DNA of 64,000 bases, from NCBI GenBank assembly GCA_014526335.1, contig JACTAT010000015.1:550425-614424 (forward strand), written 5' to 3'. A model generated the notes under the pieces. That model worked only from the letters and a program-made list of their open reading frames with translations, was not told the DNA's origin and made no database searches. The DNA is from Chrysaora quinquecirrha (taxonomy: Eukaryota; Cnidaria; Scyphozoa; Semaeostomeae; Pelagiidae). This document shows, piece by piece, positions 13,901 to 25,465 of the stretch (the stretch's first letter is position 1; each line of letters begins with the position of its first letter). The translations under genes and the position numbers were made by a program.

Positions 13901-16900
13901 CCTTAAACAATACAAGAACAATTTATCTTACAGCGAATAGTCTGAATGCAGCCCTAAAGAACCAAGGATCAGCTGTAGAACTGAAGTCTATCATCGGTGG
14001 TGGTATCCCTTTACTTTTGACAGCGCAGCAATCTCCTGAGAAGGCAACCTTGCAAAGTCAATACAGATTGCACTAACTACGCCACTTCAAACGTCTGTAA
14101 ATGCTCCCATTATAACTCAAGTACAGACTGTCGCACTAGCAAAACAAGCTAAAATCATCCCAAATCCCAGACCAACGAAAGACGTGCAAACTACAATGCC
14201 AGCAGTTCAAAAGAATGCTCTATCAATACGACCAATCGTTGCACATCCACAACCAGTCGTTCCTACCTTGCAACCTGTATTACCTACCACCCAGCAAGCT
14301 ATTGCACCTGCACAGAAAATATTGATCCCTTCACAACCAGTTATCATTGGCACAACAAGTCATGTTTCTAAATCATCAGTTAGCTCCATGCCGGCAGAAG
14401 CCTCAAAGTTTACTTCGATTCAAACGCTTCCTGTTGGGGCAACAAAATCGCCTTTGGAAAGCCTTTCTACAGGAGCAGAGCAAGTGAAACAATAATTACA
14501 GCCGCCAGTGAGGTTAAAAAGCAAATTTCTGAGTCTGTATTAACGCAAGGTCAGAATTCTTCTCTTCAGGAATCCAGCGTTTCAACTGCATTGACTCAAA
14601 CCACTTCACTGTTTAAACCTGGATATGTAGAGTCAAGAGCAACATCCTTGACATCGTTAGACCTTGTCAATGCACCTACAAACTCTTCACAAAGCAACTC
14701 ACATTTGCCAACAGCAGAATCTGCAGGAGACAAATCTCTTATAGCAAAAATACCTCTGTCGATGTTAATAAGGAGCAAAGCATCTGATTATAAAAACAAT
14801 AGCTTAATTAACGTTACGCGTATGCTTTTTAGTGCACCATCAGTACTGGTACAAAGTCAATCAAGACCATTAATGTCATCAGGAATCTCTATTTCTGCTC
14901 TGAGTCAAAGCCAATCGTTGGTTGGGATGACTTCTAAGACTCCTGCTCCACTGGTGTCATATCCTGCAGCTATGTCCGTGATATCCACTGCATCAGCATC
15001 AGCAACTGGGACTATGATAAGGCTTATACCAGTTCAAACGCAAGCAACATCACAAAGAAATATCGAGATACGACCTGCTGTTTCTGTTAATCTTCCAGAT
15101 CAGAATTTAAAGCCAACAGCTTTATCTGTGATTAATACATCGACTACAGCAGTATCATCGCAAATTTCTACTGTTGCTTCCTCGAATGTTGTCATCAAAT
15201 CTTCAAAACGATTACTTCGTCATCAATTACTCCATCGCCAGCCTGGCTATCAGAAAAACAGCCTGACAGTCTTCCAATATCGATCAAACTAGCCTCGTTT
15301 GCTTCTGGTACAGTTCTTCGTAATTCAAAATTCTTGAATACGATTTCCAAAACTTCAGATCCATTAAGTATTTTAAAAGGCCAAGACCTCTCAAGACCAG
15401 CAATCACTAAAACCCAACAGATACCTCTACTGCCAAAACCAACGCAGTGCATTGTCACTTTGTATTCAGCTGTGCCTAAAGCTTCAATAATACCAAGGAT
15501 GCAAGTTGCCACTTGTGTTCCTCCTACAACAAATGCGCAACAATTTCCAATAACTTATCTGACATCCGTTCCCTTGCAGCAACTGACGAATTCCTCTACT
15601 TTGCCTGGTGCATATTCTGTCATTCAGCCTTCGCAGAGAACTATTTATCCTGTTTCTTTCACGTCGGTCACTCAAGTGCCGCCAGTAAGTAATGCAGGCA
15701 ATGTGGCACACAAAAGCACCAATGGTTGTCCCTGTCACTTTTCCGAATGTCAACATCAATCAGTTTGCCATTACAAGCCGGATGATTTTAATACCAGGTT
15801 ACTCAGTTGTTCCTCAACCACTGCAAACAGTAACTCATCACAGTCAATGCCACATCAAATTCTTATCAATCAGCCGCCGATATTCAATTTGCCTTCATCT
15901 ACAGTTAGTCGGCTGCAGAAAATCGCCCACATCCTTCAGCTTCTCTTATTAACATGCCAGTGAAACCTTCAGCCGGACAGTCTATAAGCAGTGCTGTGGT
16001 AACAAATCAAACACAAGATCTTAGAAACGTTGTATCATCAAATACTGGAGCATCAATTGCCACCAAAGCATCGGTATTGCCTCAGCAGAACGTGAACTCA
16101 AGCAGTACTGTAACTCAACTAATTGACACGACTCCGTCTGTAGTAGCATCTGTAAACGGTCTTCCCAGTTTACCCACAGCAAGCGCAGTAGCTCATGGAG
16201 CTGAAATCAGTAGCAGTGGGCAAAGTCAAGCTTCTGAGGTATTGTCTCCCGTGAATGCAATTGATATCAATAAGCAATGCTCAGAAACTGAAGCAGTATC
16301 TGAAGTAACAAACTCTGCAAGCGTAAATACATGTAGTCCACCCACACGAACGACAGTCAGTAGGCAATTCACTAATGTCACTACAACAGTTAATAATACA
16401 GGTACTCGGACGTCTGTTCAGGGCCAAAACACTTCATCGGAGCCAGCTAACACATTGAATTCATCTGCATCATCCATGCCACATGCTGCTGCTGACTTAA
16501 CAAAAAGCCTTCAGTCTATTCTAAAACAAGCATAAAGCAAGGCTCTACAATAACTATAAACATACAGGGAAGTCCAATGACGTATGCTTTGAAAGACGGA
16601 CAGCTATTCGTTGTGCCTCACGACCAGCCACCAAAGAAAGAAGACCCTGATAAAATTGATTTGGAGCCGTCAAGAGGTGCATTCACAGAACAGAAGTCAA
16701 ACATATCAGATTCCTCTGTATGTGCATCAGAGTCTTCTGAGACTGTGTCTAAAGCACCCTGTGTAAGTCTATCAAATGAAGTGAACGTCAGGAATGAAAT
16801 TGCTGATTCCAGTACTTCGAAATCACCTTGTATTGATGGTCTTCCAATGTCAGCGGTGGAAATCAACTGGTTGCATCAACAGGACACTCCTTGTACAACA

Positions 16901-18555
16901 TTGCGTATTTCTGTCCCTACTGCACTTCTTGCGAAAAAACCACGAAAAAGAAATTCATCGTCTAACTCGAAAACGTCTGACTCGCAAACGTTGACATCTG
17001 ATAACGCAAGATCACCAGATGGCAATATGCCAGCGCCTCCTGAGCAAATAACATCTGAGTGTCAGACAGCATGCTCTGGTTTCCCAGCTGCTAACGATAC
17101 ATTACTTTTTACTGATTCCAAGTCAAGGCTCGACAACAGAACAGAAGTTTCCAGAAAACGGAAAAGCCCTGAAAAGGATACGAAATTCGGTTTTGAATGC
17201 GATATTTGCAGTTGTAAATTCGACACTTACAATTTGATGTGGAAGCATCGGAAAGTGCACCTGAATGAAACGTTCAATTCAAGCAATCCGCTTGGCGCTC
17301 AATTACCAAGAGCATTATGTCCTAGATTCGCTGTTTGTCAAGTTTGTAATAAGTGGTTCAAAGACAATGTTGATTTAGAGAGACATCGTCTTATGGATGG
17401 TAACTGTAAAAATATGAATAGCATCAATATAATACCTTCCCCGGAAGATCAGTGTAACAAGACATTTGTGAGTGAATCGTCGACCAAAACTGTCAACCAA
17501 GCTACAACGTGCTCCAATTCAGATCCAAATCTCAATTCGAACCTCAGTCCGACTTTCAGTTTGAGTCTCAGTTCGAGTTCGAATGTTAGTTCGTGTCTCA
17601 ATCCAGACATGAATTCGAATCTCAATCCGAATGTTAGTTCGAATCTCAAATCAGACATCAATTTGGGTATCGATTCGCATGTTAGTTCAAAGCTCATTTC
17701 AAATGTCACTGCAAACGTCAGCCCGAGTGTTACTTCGAATCTCAGTTCAAATATCGGTCCTGGAGCAAATTCGAATACAAATTCGAAAATTGTCTCGAAT
17801 TTCAACTCTGATCTCAGTCCAAATGTTACTTTGAATCACAGCACAAATCTCAGTACTGGAGACACTTCGAATCTTAGTTCAGTCATCGGTTCAAGAGTTA
17901 GTTCAAATGTCGGTTCCAATCTAACTTCGAATTTCAGCTCGAATCTCGGTTCTGGTGTTTGCTCGAATCTCAGCTCGAATCCAAATTCGAATTCGTTAGA
18001 CTCTATTTCGGACAAGATTGAATTCCCAACTTGCGACGCTTCTTCAACGGCAAACTCAATAGATACAATGTCAGTTTCCGAAGCTATGGACATTGAATTA
18101 ATCGGCGATATATTAAGCAATTATGATTATGATGATCAGAATCAAGTCTTCGAAGATGTTACTGATATTAAACAGGTCATTAAACCAGCCAAAAATCCCG
18201 CAGAACTTCAAGTAAGACAAGTCTGAGTAGCAAACCGGTGTCATCGAGGCGGGGAAGCTCTGTCGGGAAGAACAGTTCAATACAGAAGCGTAATAAGCGA
18301 AGATCGCGAATAACGATTTCAGAGGATGAGGAGGAGCTTGATGATACTGGACTAGATTTGGATGGTGAATTTATAGCCACAGGGAAACTATATGGTGAAT
18401 TTACGTGTTCAAGATGCGATCGAGGTTTTCAGAACGAAGGAGAGTTGGATGAACATAATGAAAGTTTTCACGATTCTCTCAGGTATAACTTTAGAGAAAG
18501 AAGGTCATTATCGAATATTGATTATTTAGAGGACTTTGAAGAGGATTTCGAATAA
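10979..18555 (+). CDS. Large Ser/Thr/Asn-rich protein with scattered C2H2 fingers, seven one-base frame breaks
   Basis: Likely nuclear regulatory protein; exact role unknown. Exon 1 is 10979-11170 (ATG, donor GAG|GTATGT) and encodes a C2H2-like finger (residues about 10-30). Exon 2 runs from 12017 (acceptor CCCCCCCAG, phase 0) to the TAA at 18553-18555. A basic Lys/Asn-rich stretch (12200-12800) is followed by a long Ser/Thr/Val/Gln/Pro-rich region like activation or scaffold domains. Two fingers follow at about 17197-17250 (CDICSCKFD) and 17339-17400 (CQVCNKWF, last ligand a Cys), then a Ser/Asn repeat block, an acidic stretch and a final finger at 18406-18470. The frame slips back one base at about 13575-13625, 14041-14056, 14487-14489 (A3), 15205-15208 (A4), 15919-15922 (A4), 16523-16526 (A4) and 18191-18195 (A5). 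Rejoined length is 2,245 residues. Without correction it would look like eight separate small genes. Confidence 0.82.
11171..12016 (+). other. Intron 1 of the second zinc-finger gene
   Basis: GT...AG, phase 0, ending with a run of seven Cs and AG. AT-rich; short T-rich ORFs inside it have no family resemblance and are taken as chance. Confidence 0.7.
17510..18005 (+). repeat. Coding Ser/Asn repeat block inside the second zinc-finger gene
   Basis: The DNA repeats a roughly 12-24 bp unit around TCGAATCTCAGTTCGAAT and encodes runs of S-N-(L/V/I)-S/N-(S/P/G). The protein alternates a hydrophobic residue every four or so residues with Ser and Asn. It is an internal degenerate tandem repeat that kept its frame over about 500 bp, which indicates it is translated. 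Confidence 0.8.
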
Positions 18556-18943
18556 TGTTAGATGTTAGCTAGTTTCATTTTGAGAAAATCATGCCGGGTG
18601 GTCATACTGCTATCGCACGGTGCTTTGGCTTACATAGAGCCCCTAAGGGGGGTACTCTCGTCAAATGAAGGTAACTGAGTATGAAAGCCAGGTTGATGGT
18701 TTAAAATTGTGAATATTGGTCCCTTTAAAAGAACCTAAAATTTTTTGGTGCTCACGATGAAAACATATTTTTATGCCATGTAAATTTGAAAAATTATTTT
18801 TTCGGTACAGATAAAGAGACCCTATACACGCATACTTGTCATTTTTTAAACGTATACGCGAAATAAGGAACATTTTAACCAGTTGCCTCATTTCAAAAAT
18901 GTTTGACACAAGTCAGGGATGTCAGGTAATTGTAGCTTAAGAT

Positions 18944-19180
18944 CCACGAGTGACATGTCCCCTCGATGTCTCCCAGCTGGGCCACCTCGGAAACTTTGTA
19001 TCGCACGACAAAGTTCGTAGCGAGAGACACGCAGATATTTCTGGGAGACAACAGCAATATTTCTTGTCTCTGCGATTCGGGGGATATGTTGCTTGCTTGT
19101 CAGTCGCATGGTTAGCCACCCCGGGAGACACGCTGAATATAATGTCGCCCGTGACATGTCTCCTAGTTTAGCCACAGCTT
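18944..19180. mobile_element. MITE with GGCTAAACTAGGAGACATGT-type termini, copy 2
   Basis: Right end GACATGTCTCCTAGTTTAGCC is well preserved. The left end is degraded (GACATGTCCCCTCGATG). The interior shares TCGCACGACAAAGTTCGTAG and GAGAGACACGCAGATATTT with the copy at 19248-19539, in the opposite orientation. Confidence 0.65.
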
Positions 19181-19247
19181 AATATTAGCGAATCGCGAAA
19201 TAAAGCCATTTTCAAGAAACAAAAGCTAGGCTTCGCGAGCTGCTAAA

Positions 19248-19539
19248 GCTCTGGCAAAACTAGGAGACATATCGCGTAAGACACTGTATTCGTGGGGGTC
19301 ACCCGTGGGGGGTCTTCTAGGGTGGCTAAACATGCGAGTGACAAGCGAGCAATAAGTCCCCCGAGTCGTGGAGACAGGAAATGCTTCTGTTGTCTCCCAG
19401 AAAAATTTGCGTGTCTCTCGCTACAAATTTTGTCGTGCGATACAAAGTTTCCAAGGTGGATAAACTGGGAGACATTGAGGGGAACATGTCACTCGCGACA
19501 ATGTCGCCCGCAACATGTCTCCTAGTTTAGCCAGGCCTT
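19248..19539. mobile_element. MITE with GGCTAAACTAGGAGACATGT-type termini, copy 3
   Basis: Left TGGCAAAACTAGGAGACAT and right ATGTCTCCTAGTTTAGCCA are inverted ends. It lies about 70 bp after copy 2, so the two copies together form a larger inverted-repeat structure. Confidence 0.7.
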
Positions 19540-20739
19540 AACACCATCATGAAACAACATATACCCAAATGCACAACCGTCATTAATTAACCTGAGGATT
19601 TTAGCTATCACCCCTCTCGGATTGCAGAAATATTGAAGTTTTAAACTATGTTTATAGACATGTGATATATGTTCTTATATATGTCCTTATATTTTAAGTA
19701 TTTTACTTAATTGTTATTGGTAGCCTATATGTATGTTGGTAGTCGTTTTGTAAAAAGTGTTTTGAAGCTCTTAATGTACATTATAGCAGGAGAAATAAAG
19801 TCGTTTCGAAGGTTACATCGTTACTTACTTTATGTCTGCTTGAACTGTAAATGGATAGGCCAAAAAATGTTATTTTGGGGTTTTGTTTGATTTTGGGGAA
19901 ATGTAAGAAAAATTCTTTCCAGAGATAATCTACGATGTCTCCTCAGGATTATTAGGGAGCGAATTAGACCCCGTTGTCGTTGAGGTTTTATAGGTTTTTT
20001 GGTAACTGGTCGTAACAAAAATGAGAATGAGAACGCCGTCTTTTTCAAGAAGGTACTGAAGCGCTTTAAAGGGTCATGACGCCCACATACCGGCTGTGTG
20101 GGGCTAGCTTTAGAATGAGCTTTAGCCCCAGCATTGATTCCGAATTTGTTTCTTTTGCAGTTCTTGCAAAGTTCCCCATTAGAATGGCGAAATACAGCAT
20201 TAATCGCATTTCTAACTAGTTTGCTGTGGAGTTTGCTGTTACGGCTTCGAAACAACGCAAAACTTTAGCGACAACGCAATATTTAGACGCGGGAAAATGT
20301 CTAGTGCCTAGATTCTCCGTCTGCTCGCAGCGTCTTCTTCACTCGTCCTTCCCATTGTTAAAAGAATCTTATCATTTAGTGAAGACGCCTATGGCCTAAG
20401 TTCAGAGATTAGTCAATTAGCCCTCCACAACCACCTCCTTGCTTGGTTGGCACTGCAGATTCTTAATAACTACTTGCATGCACGTCTGCGTACATGAAGT
20501 ATCTATACACAGTGTTTTGTCCATCGTTCAGTGTTTCAGTACGCCAGAAAACAATATCAGTCTATCGGGGATCCTTGTTCTCTAATATTTTGCAGGACTT
20601 TAAACAAGCATATTCTATTCTCACAATGGGTGGTATTTGCTTGACATCTATTCATGATTCTGGTATAACCTGTTTGCATTACATCGCTAATGAATCCTTT
20701 GTTTATTTTTCAACTTGCCAAGAAGTGCAGTTCTTCTTG

Positions 20740-21985
20740 AGGAAGTACAGGAGAAGTTTTTAAGCTGTACTTGTCCTTGAAGAATGTTGCTTTTCCCGAG
20801 AAAGTGTGAATCTCCATTAAGAAGTATAGCCCTCCTTGAAGAAGTCTATTCACGTTGAAAGAAATGTAGATCTCGTTGAAGAAGTTTCATTCTCTCTGAA
20901 GACATTTCGTTCTCCTTGAAGAAGTTTAGTTCTCTTTAGAGACGCATAACTCTCCTTGAAGAAGTCTATCCACCCACAAAGTGTAGATCGCGTCTAAGAA
21001 GTCTAAATCTTCTTGACGAAGGGTATTTCTCCTCGAAAAAGTATAGTTCTTCAAGAGGTGTGGCTCTTCAAGAAGTGTAGTTCGCCTTGAAGAAATGTAG
21101 ATCTCTTTAAAGAAATGTATTTCTCCTTCAAGAAGTGTTGTTCTCTTCAAAATGTTTAGTTCTTCAAAAAGAGTAGTTCTCCTTGAAGAAATGCAATTCT
21201 CCTTCAAGAAATGCTAGTTCTTCTTCAAAATGTGTCGTTCTCCTTTAAGAAGTGTCGTTTTCCTTGAAGAAGTGTTGTTATTTTTATAGAAGTGTAGCCT
21301 TCCTTGAGGAACTGTCGCTGTCCATGAAAAAGTGAAGTTCTCCTTCAAGAAATGTAGTTCTTCTTGAAAGAATGTAGTTCTCCTTCAAGAGTGTCATTCT
21401 CCTTCAAGAAGTGTCATTCTCTTTGAAGAAGTGTAGTTTCCTTGAAGAAGGGTAGTTCTTTTTCGAGACATGCCGCTTCTCCTGAAGTAGTGAAGTTCTC
21501 CTTGAAGAAATGTAGTTTTCCTTTAAGAAGTGTAGTTTCCTTGAAGAAGGGTAGTTCTTTTTCGAGACATGCCGCTTCTCCTGACGAAGTGAAGTTCTCC
21601 TTGAAGAAATGTAGTTATCCTTCAAGAAGTGTAGTTTCCTTGAAGGAGTGTAGCTCTCCTTGAAGAAATCTAGTTCTCCTTCAAGAAGTGTCATTCTCCT
21701 TCAAGAAGTGTCATCCTCTTTTGAAGAAGTGTAGTTTCCTTGAAGAAGGGTAGTTCTTTTTCGAGACATGCTGTTTCCCCTGAAGTAGTGAAGTTCTCCT
21801 TGAAGAAATGTAGTTTTCCTTTAAGAAGTGTAGTTTCCTTGAAGGAGTGTAGCTCTCCTTGAAGAAATCTAGTTCTCCTTGAAGAAATCTAGTTCTCCTT
21901 CAAGAAGTGTCATTCTCCTTCAAGAAGTGTCATTCTCCTTCAAGAAGTGTCATTCTCCTTCAAGAAGTGTCGTTGTCCTTTAAGA
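20740..21985. repeat. Minisatellite, about 20-24 bp unit, TCCTTGAAGAAGTGTAGTTC type
   Basis: More than 50 imperfect units of CTCCTTGAAGAAGTGTAGTT over about 1.25 kb. A variant with CTTCAAGAAG in place of CTTGAAGAAG alternates with it. A higher-order unit of about 100-180 bp, marked by TTTTTCGAGACATGC, recurs three times between 21460 and 21780. Reads through as low-complexity ORFs that I regard as chance. Confidence 0.9.
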
Positions 21986-22704
21986 TACTCGTATGGGAAC
22001 TCGATACGTTTTTTCCGAGTTTTGTGTTCTGTTGAATATGTTTGGCCCTATACAATTCCCACAATTCCTTAAAGTTTGTCTCTTTTACACTGATCTTTAT
22101 ATGCACTGAGTTAAAGTGAGGAGGTTGGCAAGAAACTTTCAATTAGACCCTGTGTTTCTCCTGAAATTAAGTAATTTGGTTTAGATCGAAACTCGAAACT
22201 TTCAGTACTTACTAGAAAATAATAAGAAATTTTGGGCTATTCTTTAGTTTCTTTTCCGAAAATTTGTGTATGGCGTTTTTCTAAAAATCAAAAATAACGT
22301 TTAGTTCGCGGGCTTTTTAATTGTGAAATTACCCGTGCAGTTAGTGCATGTTAGCCACCAGCTGACCACGTGTTTTCAATTTTGCTTGTTGTGTGGAATA
22401 CGAGCTTTGCGGCTATCGCGTTACCCGTCGAATATTCTGTTTGAGTTTTGAGAAAGAGAATTTTTTCTCTTGAAAGAACAAGTTTGTTTACGAGATGAGG
22501 GAGACAGGTTCTTAATATTCTTAAAGACGCACTCTTTCAATGCAAAACGTAAGCAACATGTGAACTTAGCGCTTTCCTTTCTTAAATTAATCTTTAATAA
22601 CGAGATTATCAGATATCAGGCGTCATAGTTTCAGATTCCGTAAAGCCAGACTTATGTCGACCAGCGATACGATCTGCTGACTTACATCGATATGTCAGCA
22701 GCTA

Positions 22705-23052
22705 CACGTTTTTTTATAAGAACACAAGGCTTCAGAGGCTGAAAAGTTAAGAACATGCTAAGAACATTATAAGTCTTTGTAAAGCTAGAAACAAATTACA
22801 ATTTACTTTCTTAAGTCGCGCTGTCCTGTTCTCCACTCTAGAAAACAAGTGAACTATCAAGCATTGTGACTATGTGACATTTTTACATGTGCGTCCCTTT
22901 TAGTAGCAATTATCACCCAATTTGAAAACGACAGCTTTTTAGAAAGCAAGAAAATTAAGAACATGTTAAGAACATTTTAAGCCTTCAAATCGGAAAAATT
23001 AAGAACATTGCATGGCTTTCTTCAATTTCAGTGTTCTAATGAAAAAAACGTG
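22705..23052. mobile_element. Non-autonomous TIR element, TA target site, copy 2
   Basis: 348 bp, flanked by TA, ends CACGTTTTTTTATAAGAAC and GTTCTAATGAAAAAAACGTG. It closely matches 6723-7087 along its whole length, with short indels, which points to transposition of both from a common source. Confidence 0.78.
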
Positions 23053-23235
23053 TAGTCAGATTTTGTAGGATACAGTTGATCGTGGTCGCAAGAGCGCTCA
23101 GGCCGACTGCGACTGACGGGAATCAGTTTACAACTTATTCGCAGAAGTAGAACATCTGTCTGGAACTGTGCACCGACTTTTTTCTGTAAAAAGGAACTAG
23201 TTGCTAAGAGTATTTCGATAGGTCAGTTGCGATTA

Positions 23236-23789
23236 CAGTTGACATCCGCTATCTCGAACTCTCAAGGGAAACTGGAATTGGTTCGAGATAGCGAATGTTC
23301 GAGATAACGGATGCCCCATATAAATATAAAAAATTATAGTTTTTAAGTCAGAAAAGGAGCCCCTATTAACATGCAGCGTTACTGATCCCAAATTTCATCA
23401 AACAAGCCAGTTTTTTTACATAGGAGTCAAAGCTCATCTGCTTTCATCCCTACTATTGGCGATGCAGCACATCTCGAAAGAGAACAGCTTCATCTATTGT
23501 ATACATGGGCAGCATATCACTTAGCTGCTGCCATTCCCGCTCCGCTAGGCGAACTTATACATATTTTCAGCCTGTCTCTTTATCCAGTTCAGCAGAAAAT
23601 TTGGCAAAGTTCGAGTCCTCCATGGGAAATGAAAATGGTTCGAGATAGCGAATGTTCGAGATAACGGGGTTCGAGATAGCGGATGATTTTTCTATACAAA
23701 CCCTTATGCCAAAACGAGGGGAAACGGAAAATCGTTCGAGATAGCGAATGTTCGAGATAGCGGGCAGTCGAGATAGCGGATGTCAACTG
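23236..23789. mobile_element. pogo/Tigger-type non-autonomous DNA transposon
   Basis: 554 bp bounded by inverted CAGTTGACATCCGCTATCTC ... GAGATAGCGGATGTCAACTG with TA on both sides. The CAGTTGAC ... TCTCGAAC terminus and TA target are characteristic of pogo/Tigger elements. Internal GTTCGAGATAGCGAATGTTC copies repeat the terminal motif. No transposase ORF remains. Confidence 0.8.
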
Positions 23790-24365
23790 TAATTAGTTCC
23801 GAAAAATCGCCGACTAGCAGTCGACAACTAGTTCTGACAGTGCGCACTGTCGACATCAGCCTGGCTTGATACATATTGAACTGCCTAGGCCTTACAAATA
23901 TTGCCTGTCAGAAATCGCCAAAAAAGATATGCGATTTGAAAACTAACCGAAAGGTTTCCCAAAAGCTGATGACTTGCCCTCACTTTCTCAACTTTCTCTT
24001 ACAGCTACCAATCGAAAACTTTATTAAGGTGGTAGAACAGAAACCCAAACCTGCGACCAATTCAGACAGTGAGACAGTAGTGCGCATGTACAACAGCCAT
24101 GCAACTGTTTCCCAGAGCCAGATCGTTGCTTATATTCCTATCCCACCAAAATACTTTCCAGTGAAAGTCTTCCCGGAAATTCCTTTTCCTTAGAAAATTA
24201 AGTTTCAGCTGAAATTTAACGCTGTCACCTAAAGATGATGTCATGAGGGGGCTTCGACCCGTTCGTGTCCATGATGCATTACGCGTTCAAACATCTAATT
24301 ACTATAGAAGCACTATAGATTCCTTTATGGAACGTAATGCATCTTGTTCAAAGGCGGGGTCAGAG

Positions 24366-24540
24366 TAGACTTACTACATGAGTCGTAGTTTTCGCTGCCT
24401 TCACCTCAATTCAATTCATTCAGAAAAATGTAAAATCAAAAAAATAGTTGTTGCTGTTGTTAATGGCGGCAGCTCAAACTATGAGCGGGCTGTGTTGCGT
24501 GGGGGGCTGGGAGCGAATCTACGACTTTTGTAGTGAGTCA
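24366..24540. mobile_element. TAGACT-ended MITE
   Basis: Left end TAGACTTACTACATGAGTCG; right end CGACTTTTGTAGTGAGTC. Same family as the elements at 4958, 27011, 38967, 40237 and 59888. Non-coding. Confidence 0.55.
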
Positions 24541-25465
24541 AAAATCAAACTACAAAATAGTTCATAAAATAAATTGAATCTATGAATTTGGAAGACCATA
24601 TATATTCTATGAAGAAATATGTTTTAAAACACAAGCTAATAAATACAAAATTACAAATATAAATGAAGAGATAAATAAATATACGAATAAATAAATTATA
24701 TAGGCTATATTAAAATTGTCTTATAATAACAATGAATAAAAATGAAATATTCTTCGTGATGATAATGATATATATTTAATACTCATTCTTAGAATATTGC
24801 TTGCCGTTAGTCAAGATATTTGAACTAATAATTGATATGTTAGATATGATAAAATATGATATATATAATATATAGTATATGTTTTATAAATGGTATAATC
24901 TAAAATATATTGTTAATAATACGAAGGTATATTATAGCATAATTTAGTAAGTATATCAAATCATATTAGTATGATATATCAAATGATATTGTCTGAATAT
25001 CACATCTTTGATAGTGTAACATAATAGATGATATTATACATAATGACCATATTTTTCTCAATAAATATGATATTTCAAATAGTATTAAATCTTAAAATAA
25101 AAGTATGATACATTGTAGATCGTGTTACAGTTGAACGCCCATATGCCGATGCCGAATAACATATGGAAGTGAGGAAGTGTTTCGGTTTCGGTACATGCAT
25201 TCATACATAATGCAAGTAAAAATCAGGGCTATTGAGGTATTGAGGAATTCACTCACTATATAAGTCTCTGTTATGCTTCTTAGTATTAATAGATTACTAA
25301 CAAAAGCTGCTCTGAGCAACAAGAGCGAGGATGAGGGACTGTTGTAGCCAGCTCTAATGGAGGAATTCGAGTTAAGTCGTTTCGATATTTTAAGAGGCAT
25401 CGTCGAAACTAATTTACGCAAAATTCTACACCAAATATACAAAATTTAATCGAGAAATCTTTTCC

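Larger units (their letters stand above)
18556..25465. other. Repeat-rich intergenic region between the zinc-finger gene and the Myc-like gene
   Basis: No supported gene. Contents in order: two GGCTAAACTAGGAGACA MITEs (18944-19539), an AATAAA at 19794-19799 that may serve the gene ending at 18555, a stretch of unique-looking DNA to about 20740, the 1.2 kb minisatellite, a TIR element (22705-23052), a pogo/Tigger-like element (23236-23789), a TAGACT MITE (24366-24540) and a very AT-rich stretch (24560-25125). Small ORFs here show no domain. Confidence 0.6.

Noticed and set aside
2..18555. Reading the two zinc-finger loci as a dozen separate small genes, or as pseudogenes
   Set aside because: All breaks are one-base losses, fingers are split exactly at them, and no in-frame stops occur after correction.
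19830..20255. 141-residue minus-strand ORF
   Set aside because: Basic, no recognisable motif, no start context, splice partners or poly(A) support.
23876..24193. 105-residue plus-strand ORF
   Set aside because: No motif and no supported splice sites; its composition fits chance.
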